A stretch of 19,882 nucleotides of DNA from Alkanindiges sp. (GTDB lineage Bacteria > Pseudomonadota > Gammaproteobacteria > Pseudomonadales > Moraxellaceae), in NCBI GenBank assembly GCA_030152125.1, contig JASLIR010000300.1, positions 1 through 19,882 on the forward strand, in the 5' to 3' direction. This document shows positions 1-8,138 of the stretch, piece by piece. The notes below the pieces were generated by a model. The model searched no databases. It was not told where the DNA came from and worked only from the letters and a program-made list of their open reading frames with translations. The translations under genes and the position numbers were made by a program. Within the stretch, counting starts at the first letter, position 1, and every line of letters starts with the position of its first letter.

Positions 1-651
1 TTTATCAAACAGGAAGCCCAGCATGGCATTGCGCATGATGTAATGAACCAGGTGATGATTGACCAGGGCATGCCGGTTAAGCAAATGATCACCTTTATGA
101 AGCAGCGCTTTGATGACATGCTGAACAAGCGCAGCCCGGAATATAACATTGCCATCACTGCGGCCAGCGAACATTTAACGGCATTAATGGCTGAATGCTT
201 TTACGCTAACAAGCATACCCTGGCAGATGCCGACCCCTATGTACGTGCGCTGTTTGCCTGGCATTCAATTGAAGAAATGGAACACCGTGATGTTGCATTT
301 GATGTAATGAACGATGTAGCCAAGGTGCCTTATAACCTGCGCGCCAGTGCGCTGGTCATCACCAGTATGCTGATGACCACCTTCACCCTTTACCGTGCCA
401 ACCTGATGCTAAAAGCTGATGGTTTTAACGGACTTGAGCGTGCCAATATTTTCCGTAAGGGCCTGCCCTGGGTGTTTGGTAAAAATGGCGTACTGGCAGC
501 CATGAAAAAACCGTATATGGACTGGTTCCAGCGTGACTTCCACCCCAGCCAGCATCCGGTGATTGCCCAGTATCAGGTTTGGCTGGATACACTGGCAGCG
601 ACTGACGACCCAATTAAGGCCGGACAGGCTTTCTGGGAAGCGGCGAAGTAG
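1..651 (+). CDS. PF10118-type metal-dependent hydrolase, 5'-truncated by window edge
   Basis: The reading frame is open from base 1, so the gene starts outside the window and the first in-window ATG (43) is not its start. The visible 216 residues carry the paired acidic/His motifs of the PF10118 metal-dependent hydrolase family: FIKQEAQHGIAH at the very start (E..H...H) and WHSIEEMEHRDVAFD around residues 89-103. Such ExxH pairs suggest a di-metal helical-bundle site. A hydrophobic stretch (ALVITSMLMTTFTLY) follows, as is usual in this family. The substrate is unknown; members are common in Acinetobacter-like bacteria. The gene is transcribed toward purA and ends before a block of hairpins. 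Family assignment is by motif recall and the function is only generic. Confidence 0.8.
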   Translation, partial: FIKQEAQHGIAHDVMNQVMIDQGMPVKQMITFMKQRFDDMLNKRSPEYNIAITAASEHLTALMAECFYANKHTLADADPYVRALFAWHSIEEMEHRDVAFDVMNDVAKVPYNLRASALVITSMLMTTFTLYRANLMLKADGFNGLERANIFRKGLPWVFGKNGVLAAMKKPYMDWFQRDFHPSQHPVIAQYQVWLDTLAATDDPIKAGQAFWEAAK

Positions 652-703
652 CCTGAGTTCAGGATAAGAACAACCACTAAACTATTGATACAACGATGTT
701 TGC

Positions 704-771
704 GGGAGCTCGAGGGCAACGCCCTCGAAACCCTATCAAATTTTCGGACGCCGTAGGCGTTCGAAAATTTG
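704..771 (-). repeat. Two-hairpin REP-like module (copy A)
   Basis: Two adjacent palindromes. CGAGGGC-AAC-GCCCTCG (711-727) is a perfect 7-bp stem flanked by GGG (704-706) and CCC (731-733). At 737-771 a 16-bp stem (737-752 with 756-771) closes a GTA loop with a single G.T-type mismatch. Read on the minus strand the order is long AT-tailed hairpin, then GGG-bracketed GC hairpin. A second module with the same order lies at 915-998 on the plus strand, so the pair faces outward. It is probably a terminator or REP-type extragenic repeat. Confidence 0.55.
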
Positions 772-774
772 GCG

Positions 775-810
775 CTTGATCTTGCTCTAAGACTTAATCT
801 TGCTCTAAGA
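775..810 (+). repeat. 18-bp tandem duplication
   Basis: Two adjacent 18-bp units, 775-792 and 793-810, share the core CTTGCTCTAAGA and differ at one base (CTTGAT versus CTTAAT at the start). It lies directly after the long hairpin at 737-771. No function is evident; a replication-slippage product is the simplest reading. Confidence 0.7.
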
Positions 811-914
811 ATAGTCGATTTTATCATTCATAAATTATTTAATAATTGTTTTTTAAAGAATTACCAGCTAAGAAGCCAACATGGCTCACATATCATATGG
901 TACAAATCAAAAGC

Positions 915-998
915 CCAAAAAGTGGCTTGCTACGCAAGCCACTTTTTGGAGGGGGACTTGGCGGGCTATCGCCCTCCAAACCTCCCCCCCCATTTTTT
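915..998 (+). terminator. Two-hairpin terminator/REP-like module (copy B)
   Basis: The first hairpin has a perfect 15-bp stem (915-929 with 935-949), loop CTACG, and A5/T5 runs inside its arms, so it could act in both directions. It is followed by a nested GC hairpin (about 948-990): G-tract, TTGGCGGGC-TATC-GCCCTCCAA with one mismatch, then a C-tract. T6 follows at 993-998, which suits termination on the plus strand behind the PF10118 gene. The order of parts mirrors the module at 704-771. Confidence 0.6.
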
Positions 999-1055
999 GT
1001 ATATAGTGCGCGTTAAATTCTTTTTACAGCTTCTTACAACAAAGCCCAGATACAG

Positions 1056-1080
1056 GAAAACCTCCCGCAGGAGGTTTTCT
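1056..1080 (-). terminator. Intrinsic terminator of purA
   Basis: A perfect 10-bp stem, GAAAACCTCC (1056-1065) with GGAGGTTTTC (1070-1079), closes the loop CGCA. It lies 36 bp past the purA stop on the purA strand. The AAAA/TTTT ends of the stem allow action in both directions. Confidence 0.65.
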
Positions 1081-1115
1081 TATTTTGCTTGATTCCTATA
1101 CAAAATCGTACAGAA

Positions 1116-2438
<1,323 letters not shown>

Positions 2439-2476
2439 CTATCGTGTTACGTTAAACATAAAAATTACACAACAAA

Positions 2477-2502
2477 CAGGCTCAGGTTTTACCCTGACCC
2501 TG
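2477..2502 (-). terminator. Weak hairpin between hisZ and purA
   Basis: CAGGCTCAGG (2477-2486) pairs with CCTGACCCTG (2493-2502), with one C-C mismatch and a 6-base loop. On the minus strand it is followed by TTTGTTG. The U tract is broken, so it may only partly terminate or attenuate hisZ transcripts before purA. Confidence 0.35.
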
Positions 2503-2518
2503 CTCAATACTTTAAAAC

Positions 2519-3682
2519 TTAAACGGTTTGCAATTGCCACTGCCCGTCTTGCTGTACCAGACGGTGGCTAATATCTGCAATTTGGTCCTGCTCGCCCAGT
2601 TGCTGTACCACAACCAGTCCCTGCGCACGGGCATCACTAATGGCCTGTTGCAAGGCTGCATCCCTACCTGCTGGTGCCAGCACTACCTGACGCGGCTGAG
2701 CCAGCTGTTTACGCGACAGCGTATATAAGTCACAACTAAAACCGGTGGCAGGGCGCTCACGGCCAAAGGCCACACCAATACCATCATAACGGCCACCCTG
2801 TGCCAGTGGCACAGCGGTATTTGGTGCGTACACGGCAAACATCAAACCGGTATGGTAATGATAACCACGCAACTCTGCCGCATCCACCGCCACACTCAAT
2901 TGTGGCCACTGGCTGGCCAGGTAGTCGCTGGCCTGTTCCAGTGCAGTCAGGGCATCACTTACCGCGGCATCATTCAGCGCAGCAGCGGATAGGCAGGTCT
3001 TTAGTTTTGCCAGTTGATGACCATACTGCCCCAGGGCATTAAAATCGGTACCAAAATTAATCGTGGTGGTGTATTCAGCCAGCTCCGGCAGGGATTTACG
3101 CTGGTACAGGTCAGATAAATGCGCTTCCTGTTCTTCATCCAGCCCGGCCAGTTTCACCAGGCTTCTAAAAATGCCAACATGGCCCAGGTCTAAATGTAGC
3201 TTGCTGTCAAAGCCTGCCTGTGCCAGTACGCTCAGCATCAGGTCTGCCATTTCCAGGTCAGACGCCAAACCGGCATGGCCAAACAGCTCGGCACCCAGTT
3301 GCATGGGAGTACGCGATGCGGATAAGCCCTGTGGCTGGGTATGCAATACAGTAGCCGCATAACAGTAACGCACAATGCCTTCCAAAGGTCTTACATGGGC
3401 ATCAATACGGGCAACTTGCGGGGTAATATCGGCGCGCACACCAATCAAACGGCCTGATAACTGGTCAATCAGTTTAAAAGTAACCAGATCAAGATCGCTG
3501 TTATCTTTATTTAATAGGGAGAGAGATTCCAGATACTCAATAAATGGTGTGTAAACGAGTTCGTAGCCACGGCTGGCTAAAAAATCCAGCATCTGACGAC
3601 GTAGCTGTTCAATCACTTGTGCCTGTGCTGGCAGCACATCGGCTACCCCGTCAGGCAAGAGCCAAGTTTCTGAAACGGGCAT
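2519..3682 (-). CDS. hisZ: ATP phosphoribosyltransferase regulatory subunit HisZ
   Basis: HisZ is a catalytically inactive paralogue of histidyl-tRNA synthetase. It partners short-form HisG in the first step of histidine synthesis and carries the histidine feedback site. The chosen ATG gives 387 residues beginning MPVSETWLLPDGVADVLP, the usual HisZ start and length. The class II aaRS core is visible (YTPFIEYLESL; VTFKLIDQLSGRLIGVRADIT), and the C-terminal anticodon-binding domain of true HisRS is absent. The same frame stays open to an ATG at 3808, but that extension would run through the terminator at 3735-3758 and codes for an unrelated Arg/Phe-rich stretch, so I reject it. purA follows in the same direction. 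Confidence 0.92.
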   Translation of the reverse strand: MPVSETWLLPDGVADVLPAQAQVIEQLRRQMLDFLASRGYELVYTPFIEYLESLSLLNKDNSDLDLVTFKLIDQLSGRLIGVRADITPQVARIDAHVRPLEGIVRYCYAATVLHTQPQGLSASRTPMQLGAELFGHAGLASDLEMADLMLSVLAQAGFDSKLHLDLGHVGIFRSLVKLAGLDEEQEAHLSDLYQRKSLPELAEYTTTINFGTDFNALGQYGHQLAKLKTCLSAAALNDAAVSDALTALEQASDYLASQWPQLSVAVDAAELRGYHYHTGLMFAVYAPNTAVPLAQGGRYDGIGVAFGRERPATGFSCDLYTLSRKQLAQPRQVVLAPAGRDAALQQAISDARAQGLVVVQQLGEQDQIADISHRLVQQDGQWQLQTV

Positions 3683-3734
3683 GTTAAAACCTATCGGACA
3701 TTCGGGTTTGCAGTGCTCGCCTGCACCCCACACG

Positions 3735-3758
3735 AAAAAAAATCGGGCTAATCCCCGA
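3735..3758 (-). terminator. Intrinsic terminator in the hisZ upstream region
   Basis: On the minus strand TCGGG-GATTAG-CCCGA (stem 3743-3747 with 3754-3758) is followed by T8 (the A run at 3735-3742). It precedes the hisZ start by 52 bp and lies beyond the stop of the dehydrogenase at 3856 only for an RNA that starts between the two genes or reads through. It is therefore either the dehydrogenase terminator or an attenuator in a hisZ leader. Confidence 0.6.
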
Positions 3759-3855
3759 CGCAGGCGAAGTCTAGCATGAAGCGCTTCCTGATGCACGCAA
3801 CTATTCAAAGATTATGTCAGGGATCATGACAGAATTAAGCCTTTTAAGCAGAAAA

Positions 3856-4920
3856 TCAGGCCGTGAAATTCAGGCTGCGTTTGCTAAGCGCCACACACAA
3901 ATCCAGCAGGCGATTGGCATAGCCCCACTCATTGTCATACCACGCCAGCACTTTGGCCTGCCTGCCTGCTACCATGGTCTGCAGGCTATCCACCACCAGC
4001 GAATATGGCTGATGAATAAAGTCACTGGACACCAGTGGCTGGTCGGTCACATCCATGATGCTGGCAAACCTGCCCTGTGCGGCCTCAATAAACAACTGGT
4101 TAATCTGTTGTACGGTTGCAGGTTGCTGCATCACAAACGACAGGTCAATTGCTGCCACATTAATGGTGGGCACACGAATGGAATAACCATTAATACGGTT
4201 TTCCATATGCGGCATTACCTGCTTTAAGGCACCCAGGGCACTGGAGGTAGTAGGAATAATATTATAGCCGGAAGCCCTGGCCCGTCTGGGGTCACGGTGC
4301 GCATGATCCAGCACTGACTGATCCGCTGTTACCGCATGGATTTCTGTCATCAGCGCACTTTCAATACCAAAGGCATCATCCAGCAGCTTGACCATCGGCA
4401 CCAGTGCCTGTGTGGTACAGGACACGCTGGAAATAATGCGGTCAGTCGCTTTAACATCCTGTTCGTTAATGCCGTATACCACTGCGGCATCCACCGTATC
4501 AAAAGGCGCAGCGCTGATAATCACCCGTTTTGCACCGGCCTGCACATGCCGGGAAGCCCCTGCACGCGAGCGGAACATACCGGTACATTCCAGCACAATA
4601 TCAATATCCAGTTCCTGCCACGGCAGATCGGCCGGGTCAGCACACTGGAAAAACTGGATTTTATGGCTAATTTGCGGCGTGGATACATGAATGTAATGTG
4701 CCTGCTGGTATTGCTCGGTTTCAATGTTGCCATTAAAACGGCCATGCGTACTGTCAAAACGCAGCAAATGCGCCAGTACAGCCACGTCGGCCACATCGTT
4801 AATGGCCACAATATTCACTTGCGGATGCTGTTGCTCTTCAAACCATGCCCGCAATACATTGCGGCCAATGCGTCCAAAGCCATTAATCGCCACATTCAGC
4901 GGTTTAACCGAAGGACTCAC
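3856..4920 (-). CDS. Type I glyceraldehyde-3-phosphate / erythrose-4-phosphate dehydrogenase family protein
   Basis: NAD(P)-dependent phosphorylating aldehyde dehydrogenase of the GAPDH superfamily, 354 residues. The Rossmann motif INGFGRIGRN is at residues 12-21. The catalytic Cys168 lies in SVSCTTQALVP and the His195 equivalent in TEIHA. The C-terminal WYDNEWGYANR is intact. The segments GIES, DPRRARA and IRVPTINVAAIDLS resemble Epd/GapB more than glycolytic GapA. The usual SCTTNC is here SCTTQA, so the conserved Asn and second Cys are replaced. The start is GTG; the nearby ATG at about 4933 is out of frame. It is transcribed alone, and the 5' region has repeated GAACAAAG boxes. Substrate (G3P or E4P) and cofactor cannot be settled by eye. 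Confidence 0.85.
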   Translation of the reverse strand: MSPSVKPLNVAINGFGRIGRNVLRAWFEEQQHPQVNIVAINDVADVAVLAHLLRFDSTHGRFNGNIETEQYQQAHYIHVSTPQISHKIQFFQCADPADLPWQELDIDIVLECTGMFRSRAGASRHVQAGAKRVIISAAPFDTVDAAVVYGINEQDVKATDRIISSVSCTTQALVPMVKLLDDAFGIESALMTEIHAVTADQSVLDHAHRDPRRARASGYNIIPTTSSALGALKQVMPHMENRINGYSIRVPTINVAAIDLSFVMQQPATVQQINQLFIEAAQGRFASIMDVTDQPLVSSDFIHQPYSLVVDSLQTMVAGRQAKVLAWYDNEWGYANRLLDLCVALSKRSLNFTA

Positions 4921-4967
4921 GCAGGGTACTCATCCACTTAAAGAAAGCTATTGTAGAAAGGTTTGCA

Positions 4968-5013
4968 GAACAAAGACAGTCTTGGCATCATCTTTGTTCA
5001 TTTGACTTTGTTC
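4968..5013 (-). promoter_or_regulatory. Repeated GAACAAAG boxes upstream of the GAPDH-like gene
   Basis: Read on the minus strand there are GAACAAAG (5013-5006), GAACAAAGA (4999-4991, 14 bp on) and the inverted TCTTTGTTC (4976-4968). The last two form a perfect 9-bp inverted repeat with a 14-bp spacer. A possible -10 hexamer TACAAT lies at 4955-4950, about 30 bp before the GTG start. The arrangement suits an operator, but the regulator is unknown and no clear -35 is visible. Confidence 0.4.
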
Positions 5014-5060
5014 GTCAGGCTTTATTCAGCGGGCCTTGCTTATCTAAGGAGTACCAATTA

Positions 5061-5326
5061 GGGCCTGTTTACAATTCAGATGAGGTTGCGACAGAGGCCG
5101 TTTTTTAGACGATGCAAGGCACGAATTGTGATCTTTAGTGGTTCTAAAGGAACAATGAGTAACTATGCAGCGGCAAAAAACGGCCCTGTCCTTTCAGGTT
5201 GTGGCTAAAATTGCCCCAAACTTCGTTGAGAAACTTGCCAAGGGCTTGCCATTGGCTGCTTTTCACGCCTAGTTTGAGTCAATTTTAGCCGACAACGCAG
5301 TCCGCATATGAAATGTCAACAGGCCC
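5061..5326 (+). mobile_element. 266-bp MITE-like element, copy 1
   Basis: Non-coding element with imperfect terminal inverted repeats of about 25 bp (GGGCCTGTT... and ...AACAGGCCC), flanked on both sides by TA (5059-5060 and 5327-5328). TA duplication is typical of IS630/Tc1-mariner-type transposases, so it is probably a non-autonomous derivative mobilised in trans. Inside are two large palindromic arms: GGCCGTTTTTT (5096-5106) with AAAAAACGGCC (5175-5185), and GGCTAAAATTG with CAATTTTAGCC. It lies 2 bp beyond the VWA stop codon. Copy 2, in opposite orientation, is at 18629-18894 with equal length and roughly 87 percent identity by hand count. Confidence 0.8.
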
Positions 5327-5330
5327 TACC

Positions 5331-6518
5331 CTAGCGGGATAAATAACGCGTCATATCCTCAATACCTTTTAAGGTCATGGGATACATCTTGTCTTCAAAT
5401 ATCTGCTTAATCGCTGCAATGGTTTGCGTATAGCCCCAGTAGGAATCATCCTCCGGGTTCAGCCATGCAGTTTTGCTAAAATGCCGGCGTACCCGCTGTA
5501 ACCACACCACACCCGCCTCATCATTCATATATTCAACAGAGCCACCATTGGACATCAGCTCATAGGGTGCCATGCTGGCATCACCCACAAAAATCACCCG
5601 GTAATCCCTGCCATATTTGTGCAGCAAGTCGTAAGTACTCATACGGCTGCTGGAGCGGCGTAAATTATCTTTCCATACATGGTCATATAGACAATTATGA
5701 AAATAGAAAAACTCCAGGGTCTTAAACTCTGATTTTGCCGCGCTGAACAGTTTTTCACACTGGGCAATGTAGGAATCCATCGAGCCGCCTATATCAAACA
5801 GCATTAACACCTTTACCCGGTTACGGCGTTCAGGCACCAGCTGGATATCCAGAATACCCTGTTTGGCAGTCGCAGTAATCGTGCCATCTACATCCAGCTC
5901 TTCGGCTGCACCCAGTCTGGCAAAACGGCGCAAGCGACGTAAAGCAATTTGCATCTGTCGCGTACCCAGTATCTGCTCATCATCCAGGTTCTGGTATTGT
6001 CTTTGCTCCCAGACCTTGACGGCGGAACCCTTGCGTGCCGGCCCGCCAATGCGTACACCTTCCGGGTGGTCACCAAAGGCACCAAACGGAGAAGTACCGC
6101 CAGTACCAATCATGCGGTTACCGCCCTGATGCTTTTTCTTCTGCTCTTCCAGACGCTCTTTGAGCATCTTCATCAGCTCATCCAGCGAACCAGCCTTCTG
6201 CAGTGCCTCACGCTGTTCCGGCGTCAGGCTTTTTTCCAGCAGCTCCAGGTCCAGCCAGCCTTCCGGAATCTGCTTAAGCTGGGACAGCAGTGCATCCGTA
6301 TCCAGCGTTTCTATCCCGTCAAAATAAGCTTTCATGGCGCGGTCAAACTTGTCGTAATAGCGTTCATCCTTCACTAGGCACAACTTGGCTAGGTGGTAGA
6401 ACTCTTCACGATCGGCATACACCAAACCAGACTGAACTGCTTCGTTCAGGTCAAGCAGTTCGGTGGTGGTAACCGGCACCCCGTATTTTCTGAGGGTATA
6501 GAACAAATGTACAAACAT
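5331..6518 (-). CDS. VWA domain-containing CoxE-like protein
   Basis: A 395-residue soluble protein with an N-terminal helical region, a Lys/Glu-rich linker (about 117-131), a Gly-rich segment (132-160) and a C-terminal von Willebrand A domain. The metal-site (MIDAS) loop reads FDIGGSM at 241-247, so the first Ser of the canonical DxSxS is Gly; a later GDAS (312-315) may supply another ligand. The gene follows a MoxR-type ATPase by 27 bp on the same strand. MoxR/VWA pairs act together in assembly, metal insertion or remodelling of partner complexes; the partner here is unknown. The ATG follows an AGGG-type ribosome site. The stop codon is 2 bp from the MITE-like element, so the natural 3' end may have been displaced. 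Confidence 0.85.
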   Translation of the reverse strand: MFVHLFYTLRKYGVPVTTTELLDLNEAVQSGLVYADREEFYHLAKLCLVKDERYYDKFDRAMKAYFDGIETLDTDALLSQLKQIPEGWLDLELLEKSLTPEQREALQKAGSLDELMKMLKERLEEQKKKHQGGNRMIGTGGTSPFGAFGDHPEGVRIGGPARKGSAVKVWEQRQYQNLDDEQILGTRQMQIALRRLRRFARLGAAEELDVDGTITATAKQGILDIQLVPERRNRVKVLMLFDIGGSMDSYIAQCEKLFSAAKSEFKTLEFFYFHNCLYDHVWKDNLRRSSSRMSTYDLLHKYGRDYRVIFVGDASMAPYELMSNGGSVEYMNDEAGVVWLQRVRRHFSKTAWLNPEDDSYWGYTQTIAAIKQIFEDKMYPMTLKGIEDMTRYLSR

Positions 6519-6545
6519 AAAGCGGTAACCCTAAACCCTAGGCCA

Positions 6546-7394
6546 TTAACGACGTGTCATAAAAGCAAGGCGTTCCAGCAATTGCACATCCTGCTCGTTC
6601 TTGATTAATGCGCCATACAAGGGAGGAATAGCAGATTTAGGATCACGCTTGCGCAATACATCTTCCGGCATATCATCCGCCATTAACAGGCTCAGCCAGT
6701 CAATCAGCTCGCTGGTGGATGGCGGCTTTTTCAGGCCGGGTACATCACGCAGCTTGAAGAAAATCTGCAGTGCTTCACTAACCAGCGTTTCGCGGATATT
6801 GGGAAAATGCACATCAATAATCTGACGCATGGTCGCTTCGGTCGGGAACTCAATATAATGGAAGAAACAGCGACGCAGGAACGCATCCGGCAGTTCTTTC
6901 TCATTGTTGGAGGTAATAATCACCACTGGGCGCTGTTTGGCGCTAATGGTTTCGCCGGTTTCGTACACATAAAACGCCATGCGGTCCAGTTCGTGCAGCA
7001 GGTCGTTCGGGAATTCAATGTCGGCCTTGTCCACCTCATCAATCAGCAATACACAGCGCTCTTCGCTGTTAAAAGCTTCCCATAGCTTACCCGGCTTGAT
7101 GTAATTGGCGATTTCATACACCTTGTCATCGCCCAACTGGCTGTCACGCAAGCGCGATACCGCATCGTACTCGTAAAGGCCCTGCTGCGCTTTGGTGGTC
7201 GATTTGATATGCCAGGTAATCAGCTTCATACCCAGGCTTTTGGCAACCTGTTCGGCCAGCAGGGTTTTACCGGTACCCGGCTCACCTTTTACCAACAGCG
7301 GCTTTTGCAGGGTTCTGGCCGCATTCACCGCCAGTCTCAGATTTTCCGTGGCAATATATTCATCCGTGCCACTAAATTTTTGCATATCACTCAT
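6546..7394 (-). CDS. MoxR-family AAA+ ATPase
   Basis: A 282-residue ATPase with Walker A GEPGTGKT (37-44), Walker B VLLIDEVD (115-122), sensor-1 TSNNEKE (161-167) and an arginine-finger type FLRRC (172-176). MoxR proteins are chaperone-like ATPases that work with VWA partners; the VWA gene follows after 27 bp. The frame opens at a TTG (7400), but the ATG at 7394 is better spaced from GGA upstream and gives the natural start MSDMQKFSG. The start is only 6 bp past the stop of the upstream membrane-protein gene, so translation is probably coupled. No motif is missing. The client complex is unknown. Confidence 0.9.
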   Translation of the reverse strand: MSDMQKFSGTDEYIATENLRLAVNAARTLQKPLLVKGEPGTGKTLLAEQVAKSLGMKLITWHIKSTTKAQQGLYEYDAVSRLRDSQLGDDKVYEIANYIKPGKLWEAFNSEERCVLLIDEVDKADIEFPNDLLHELDRMAFYVYETGETISAKQRPVVIITSNNEKELPDAFLRRCFFHYIEFPTEATMRQIIDVHFPNIRETLVSEALQIFFKLRDVPGLKKPPSTSELIDWLSLLMADDMPEDVLRKRDPKSAIPPLYGALIKNEQDVQLLERLAFMTRR

Positions 7395-7400
7395 GTTCAA

Positions 7401-7763
7401 TTATCCAGCAATTGTATTTCGATGTTCCTGATATTTGTTCCACAAATATCCCAGAAAAAATCCCAGCGCAGCCACAAACAAAATAGGAATCAGGTTTGCC
7501 CAGATCAGCTTGTCTTCATGCGTGATGATTCCCACTAGCAAACCCACGGTAGCCGGGGCAACTTTGGCATTCACGCCTTCACTGATGGTAGGTGCCAGCA
7601 GAATGGCAAACAGGAATATCCAGCTCATGCCGCCTAAAGGCTTAGGCAGGGATTTGGCAATCAGGTACCACAACCACAGCACAAGCAGGCTACCGCCGTA
7701 ATACACTGTAATGGCAATATTATATTCAGGGATATTGTCAAAAACACTCAGAAAATCAAGCAC
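7401..7763 (-). CDS. Small inner-membrane protein, function unknown
   Basis: About 120 residues with three predicted membrane spans: [16 protein letters not shown], a segment around [13 protein letters not shown], and [18 protein letters not shown] near the C-terminus. There is no signal peptide or catalytic motif. I place the start at a GTG (7763) that overlaps the ycgL stop by 8 bp, a typical coupled arrangement. An ATG at 7790 in the same frame would add nine residues and deepen the overlap. It sits between ycgL and the MoxR/VWA pair and may be a membrane partner of that system, which is inference from position only. I do not recognise a named family. Confidence 0.75.
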   Translation of the reverse strand: MLDFLSVFDNIPEYNIAITVYYGGSLLVLWLWYLIAKSLPKPLGGMSWIFLFAILLAPTISEGVNAKVAPATVGLLVGIITHEDKLIWANLIPILFVAALGFFLGYLWNKYQEHRNTIAG

Positions 7764-8061
7764 CGCGCAAACCCTCTGGTTCAGGAGCATTCGGGGAGAT
7801 CAGGCCATCCGGTGGTAGTTGTAAAAAGTAACCCTGACGCTCGCAGGCTTCCAGTACATCCTTCACCGGCACACGGGCCAGTTTTCTGGCAGTATCCAGC
7901 TCAAGGTGCATGACAAATTTTGGACGGCCAAAAGCCAGCTTTAAGGAAGCAGGCACGGCATGCAGGGGATCTACAAGGTCAGTATCATTTGGATAGTCTG
8001 GTCGGGCAATGTACAGATACATCTCATCTTTTTTGCTCGATTTATAAATATCACAATGCAT
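7756..8061 (-). CDS. ycgL: YcgL domain protein
   Basis: Small cytosolic protein of the YcgL family (DUF709), 101 residues from the ATG at 8061. It starts [19 protein letters not shown] and ends PEGLRGA, both strong family signatures. The biochemical role of the family is not established. A longer frame opens at 8097, but the added [12 protein letters not shown] lies before the family's normal start, so I use 8061; the ribosome site there is weak. It lies 77 bp after rnd on the same strand; rnd-ycgL neighbours are familiar in gammaproteobacteria. Its stop overlaps the start of the membrane-protein gene. Confidence 0.9.
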   Translation of the reverse strand: MHCDIYKSSKKDEMYLYIARPDYPNDTDLVDPLHAVPASLKLAFGRPKFVMHLELDTARKLARVPVKDVLEACERQGYFLQLPPDGLISPNAPEPEGLRGA

Positions 8062-8138
8062 AATCAGTCTAAAAGGTAGTGTTACTTTTTTAAGCATACA
8101 CTATCTTTTACTGTAAAATATTGGCCTCACGTAACTCA

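Larger units (their letters stand above)
652..1115. other. Convergent intergenic spacer with stacked hairpins
   Basis: These 464 bp separate the plus-strand hydrolase from the minus-strand purA stop. I see no convincing gene: the open frame at 769-1092 runs through the hairpins and lacks codon character. The spacer holds five strong hairpins, an 18-bp tandem duplication and an AT-rich stretch around 820-870. Its likely job is two-way transcription termination between converging genes. Confidence 0.7.

Noticed and set aside
43..651. Complete 202-residue gene starting at the ATG at 43
   Set aside because: The frame is open back to base 1 and encodes conserved family motif residues before that ATG, so the gene is cut by the window edge.
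769..1092. Plus-strand 107-codon frame in the convergent spacer
   Set aside because: It is made of hairpins and repeats and has no recognisable protein character.
3683..3808. N-terminal extension of hisZ to the ATG at 3808
   Set aside because: It would translate through an intrinsic terminator and adds a sequence unlike any HisZ N-terminus.
4336..4941. 201-codon plus-strand frame opposite the GAPDH-like gene
   Set aside because: It is antisense to a well-supported enzyme and Cys/His-rich in the manner of a reverse-strand shadow.
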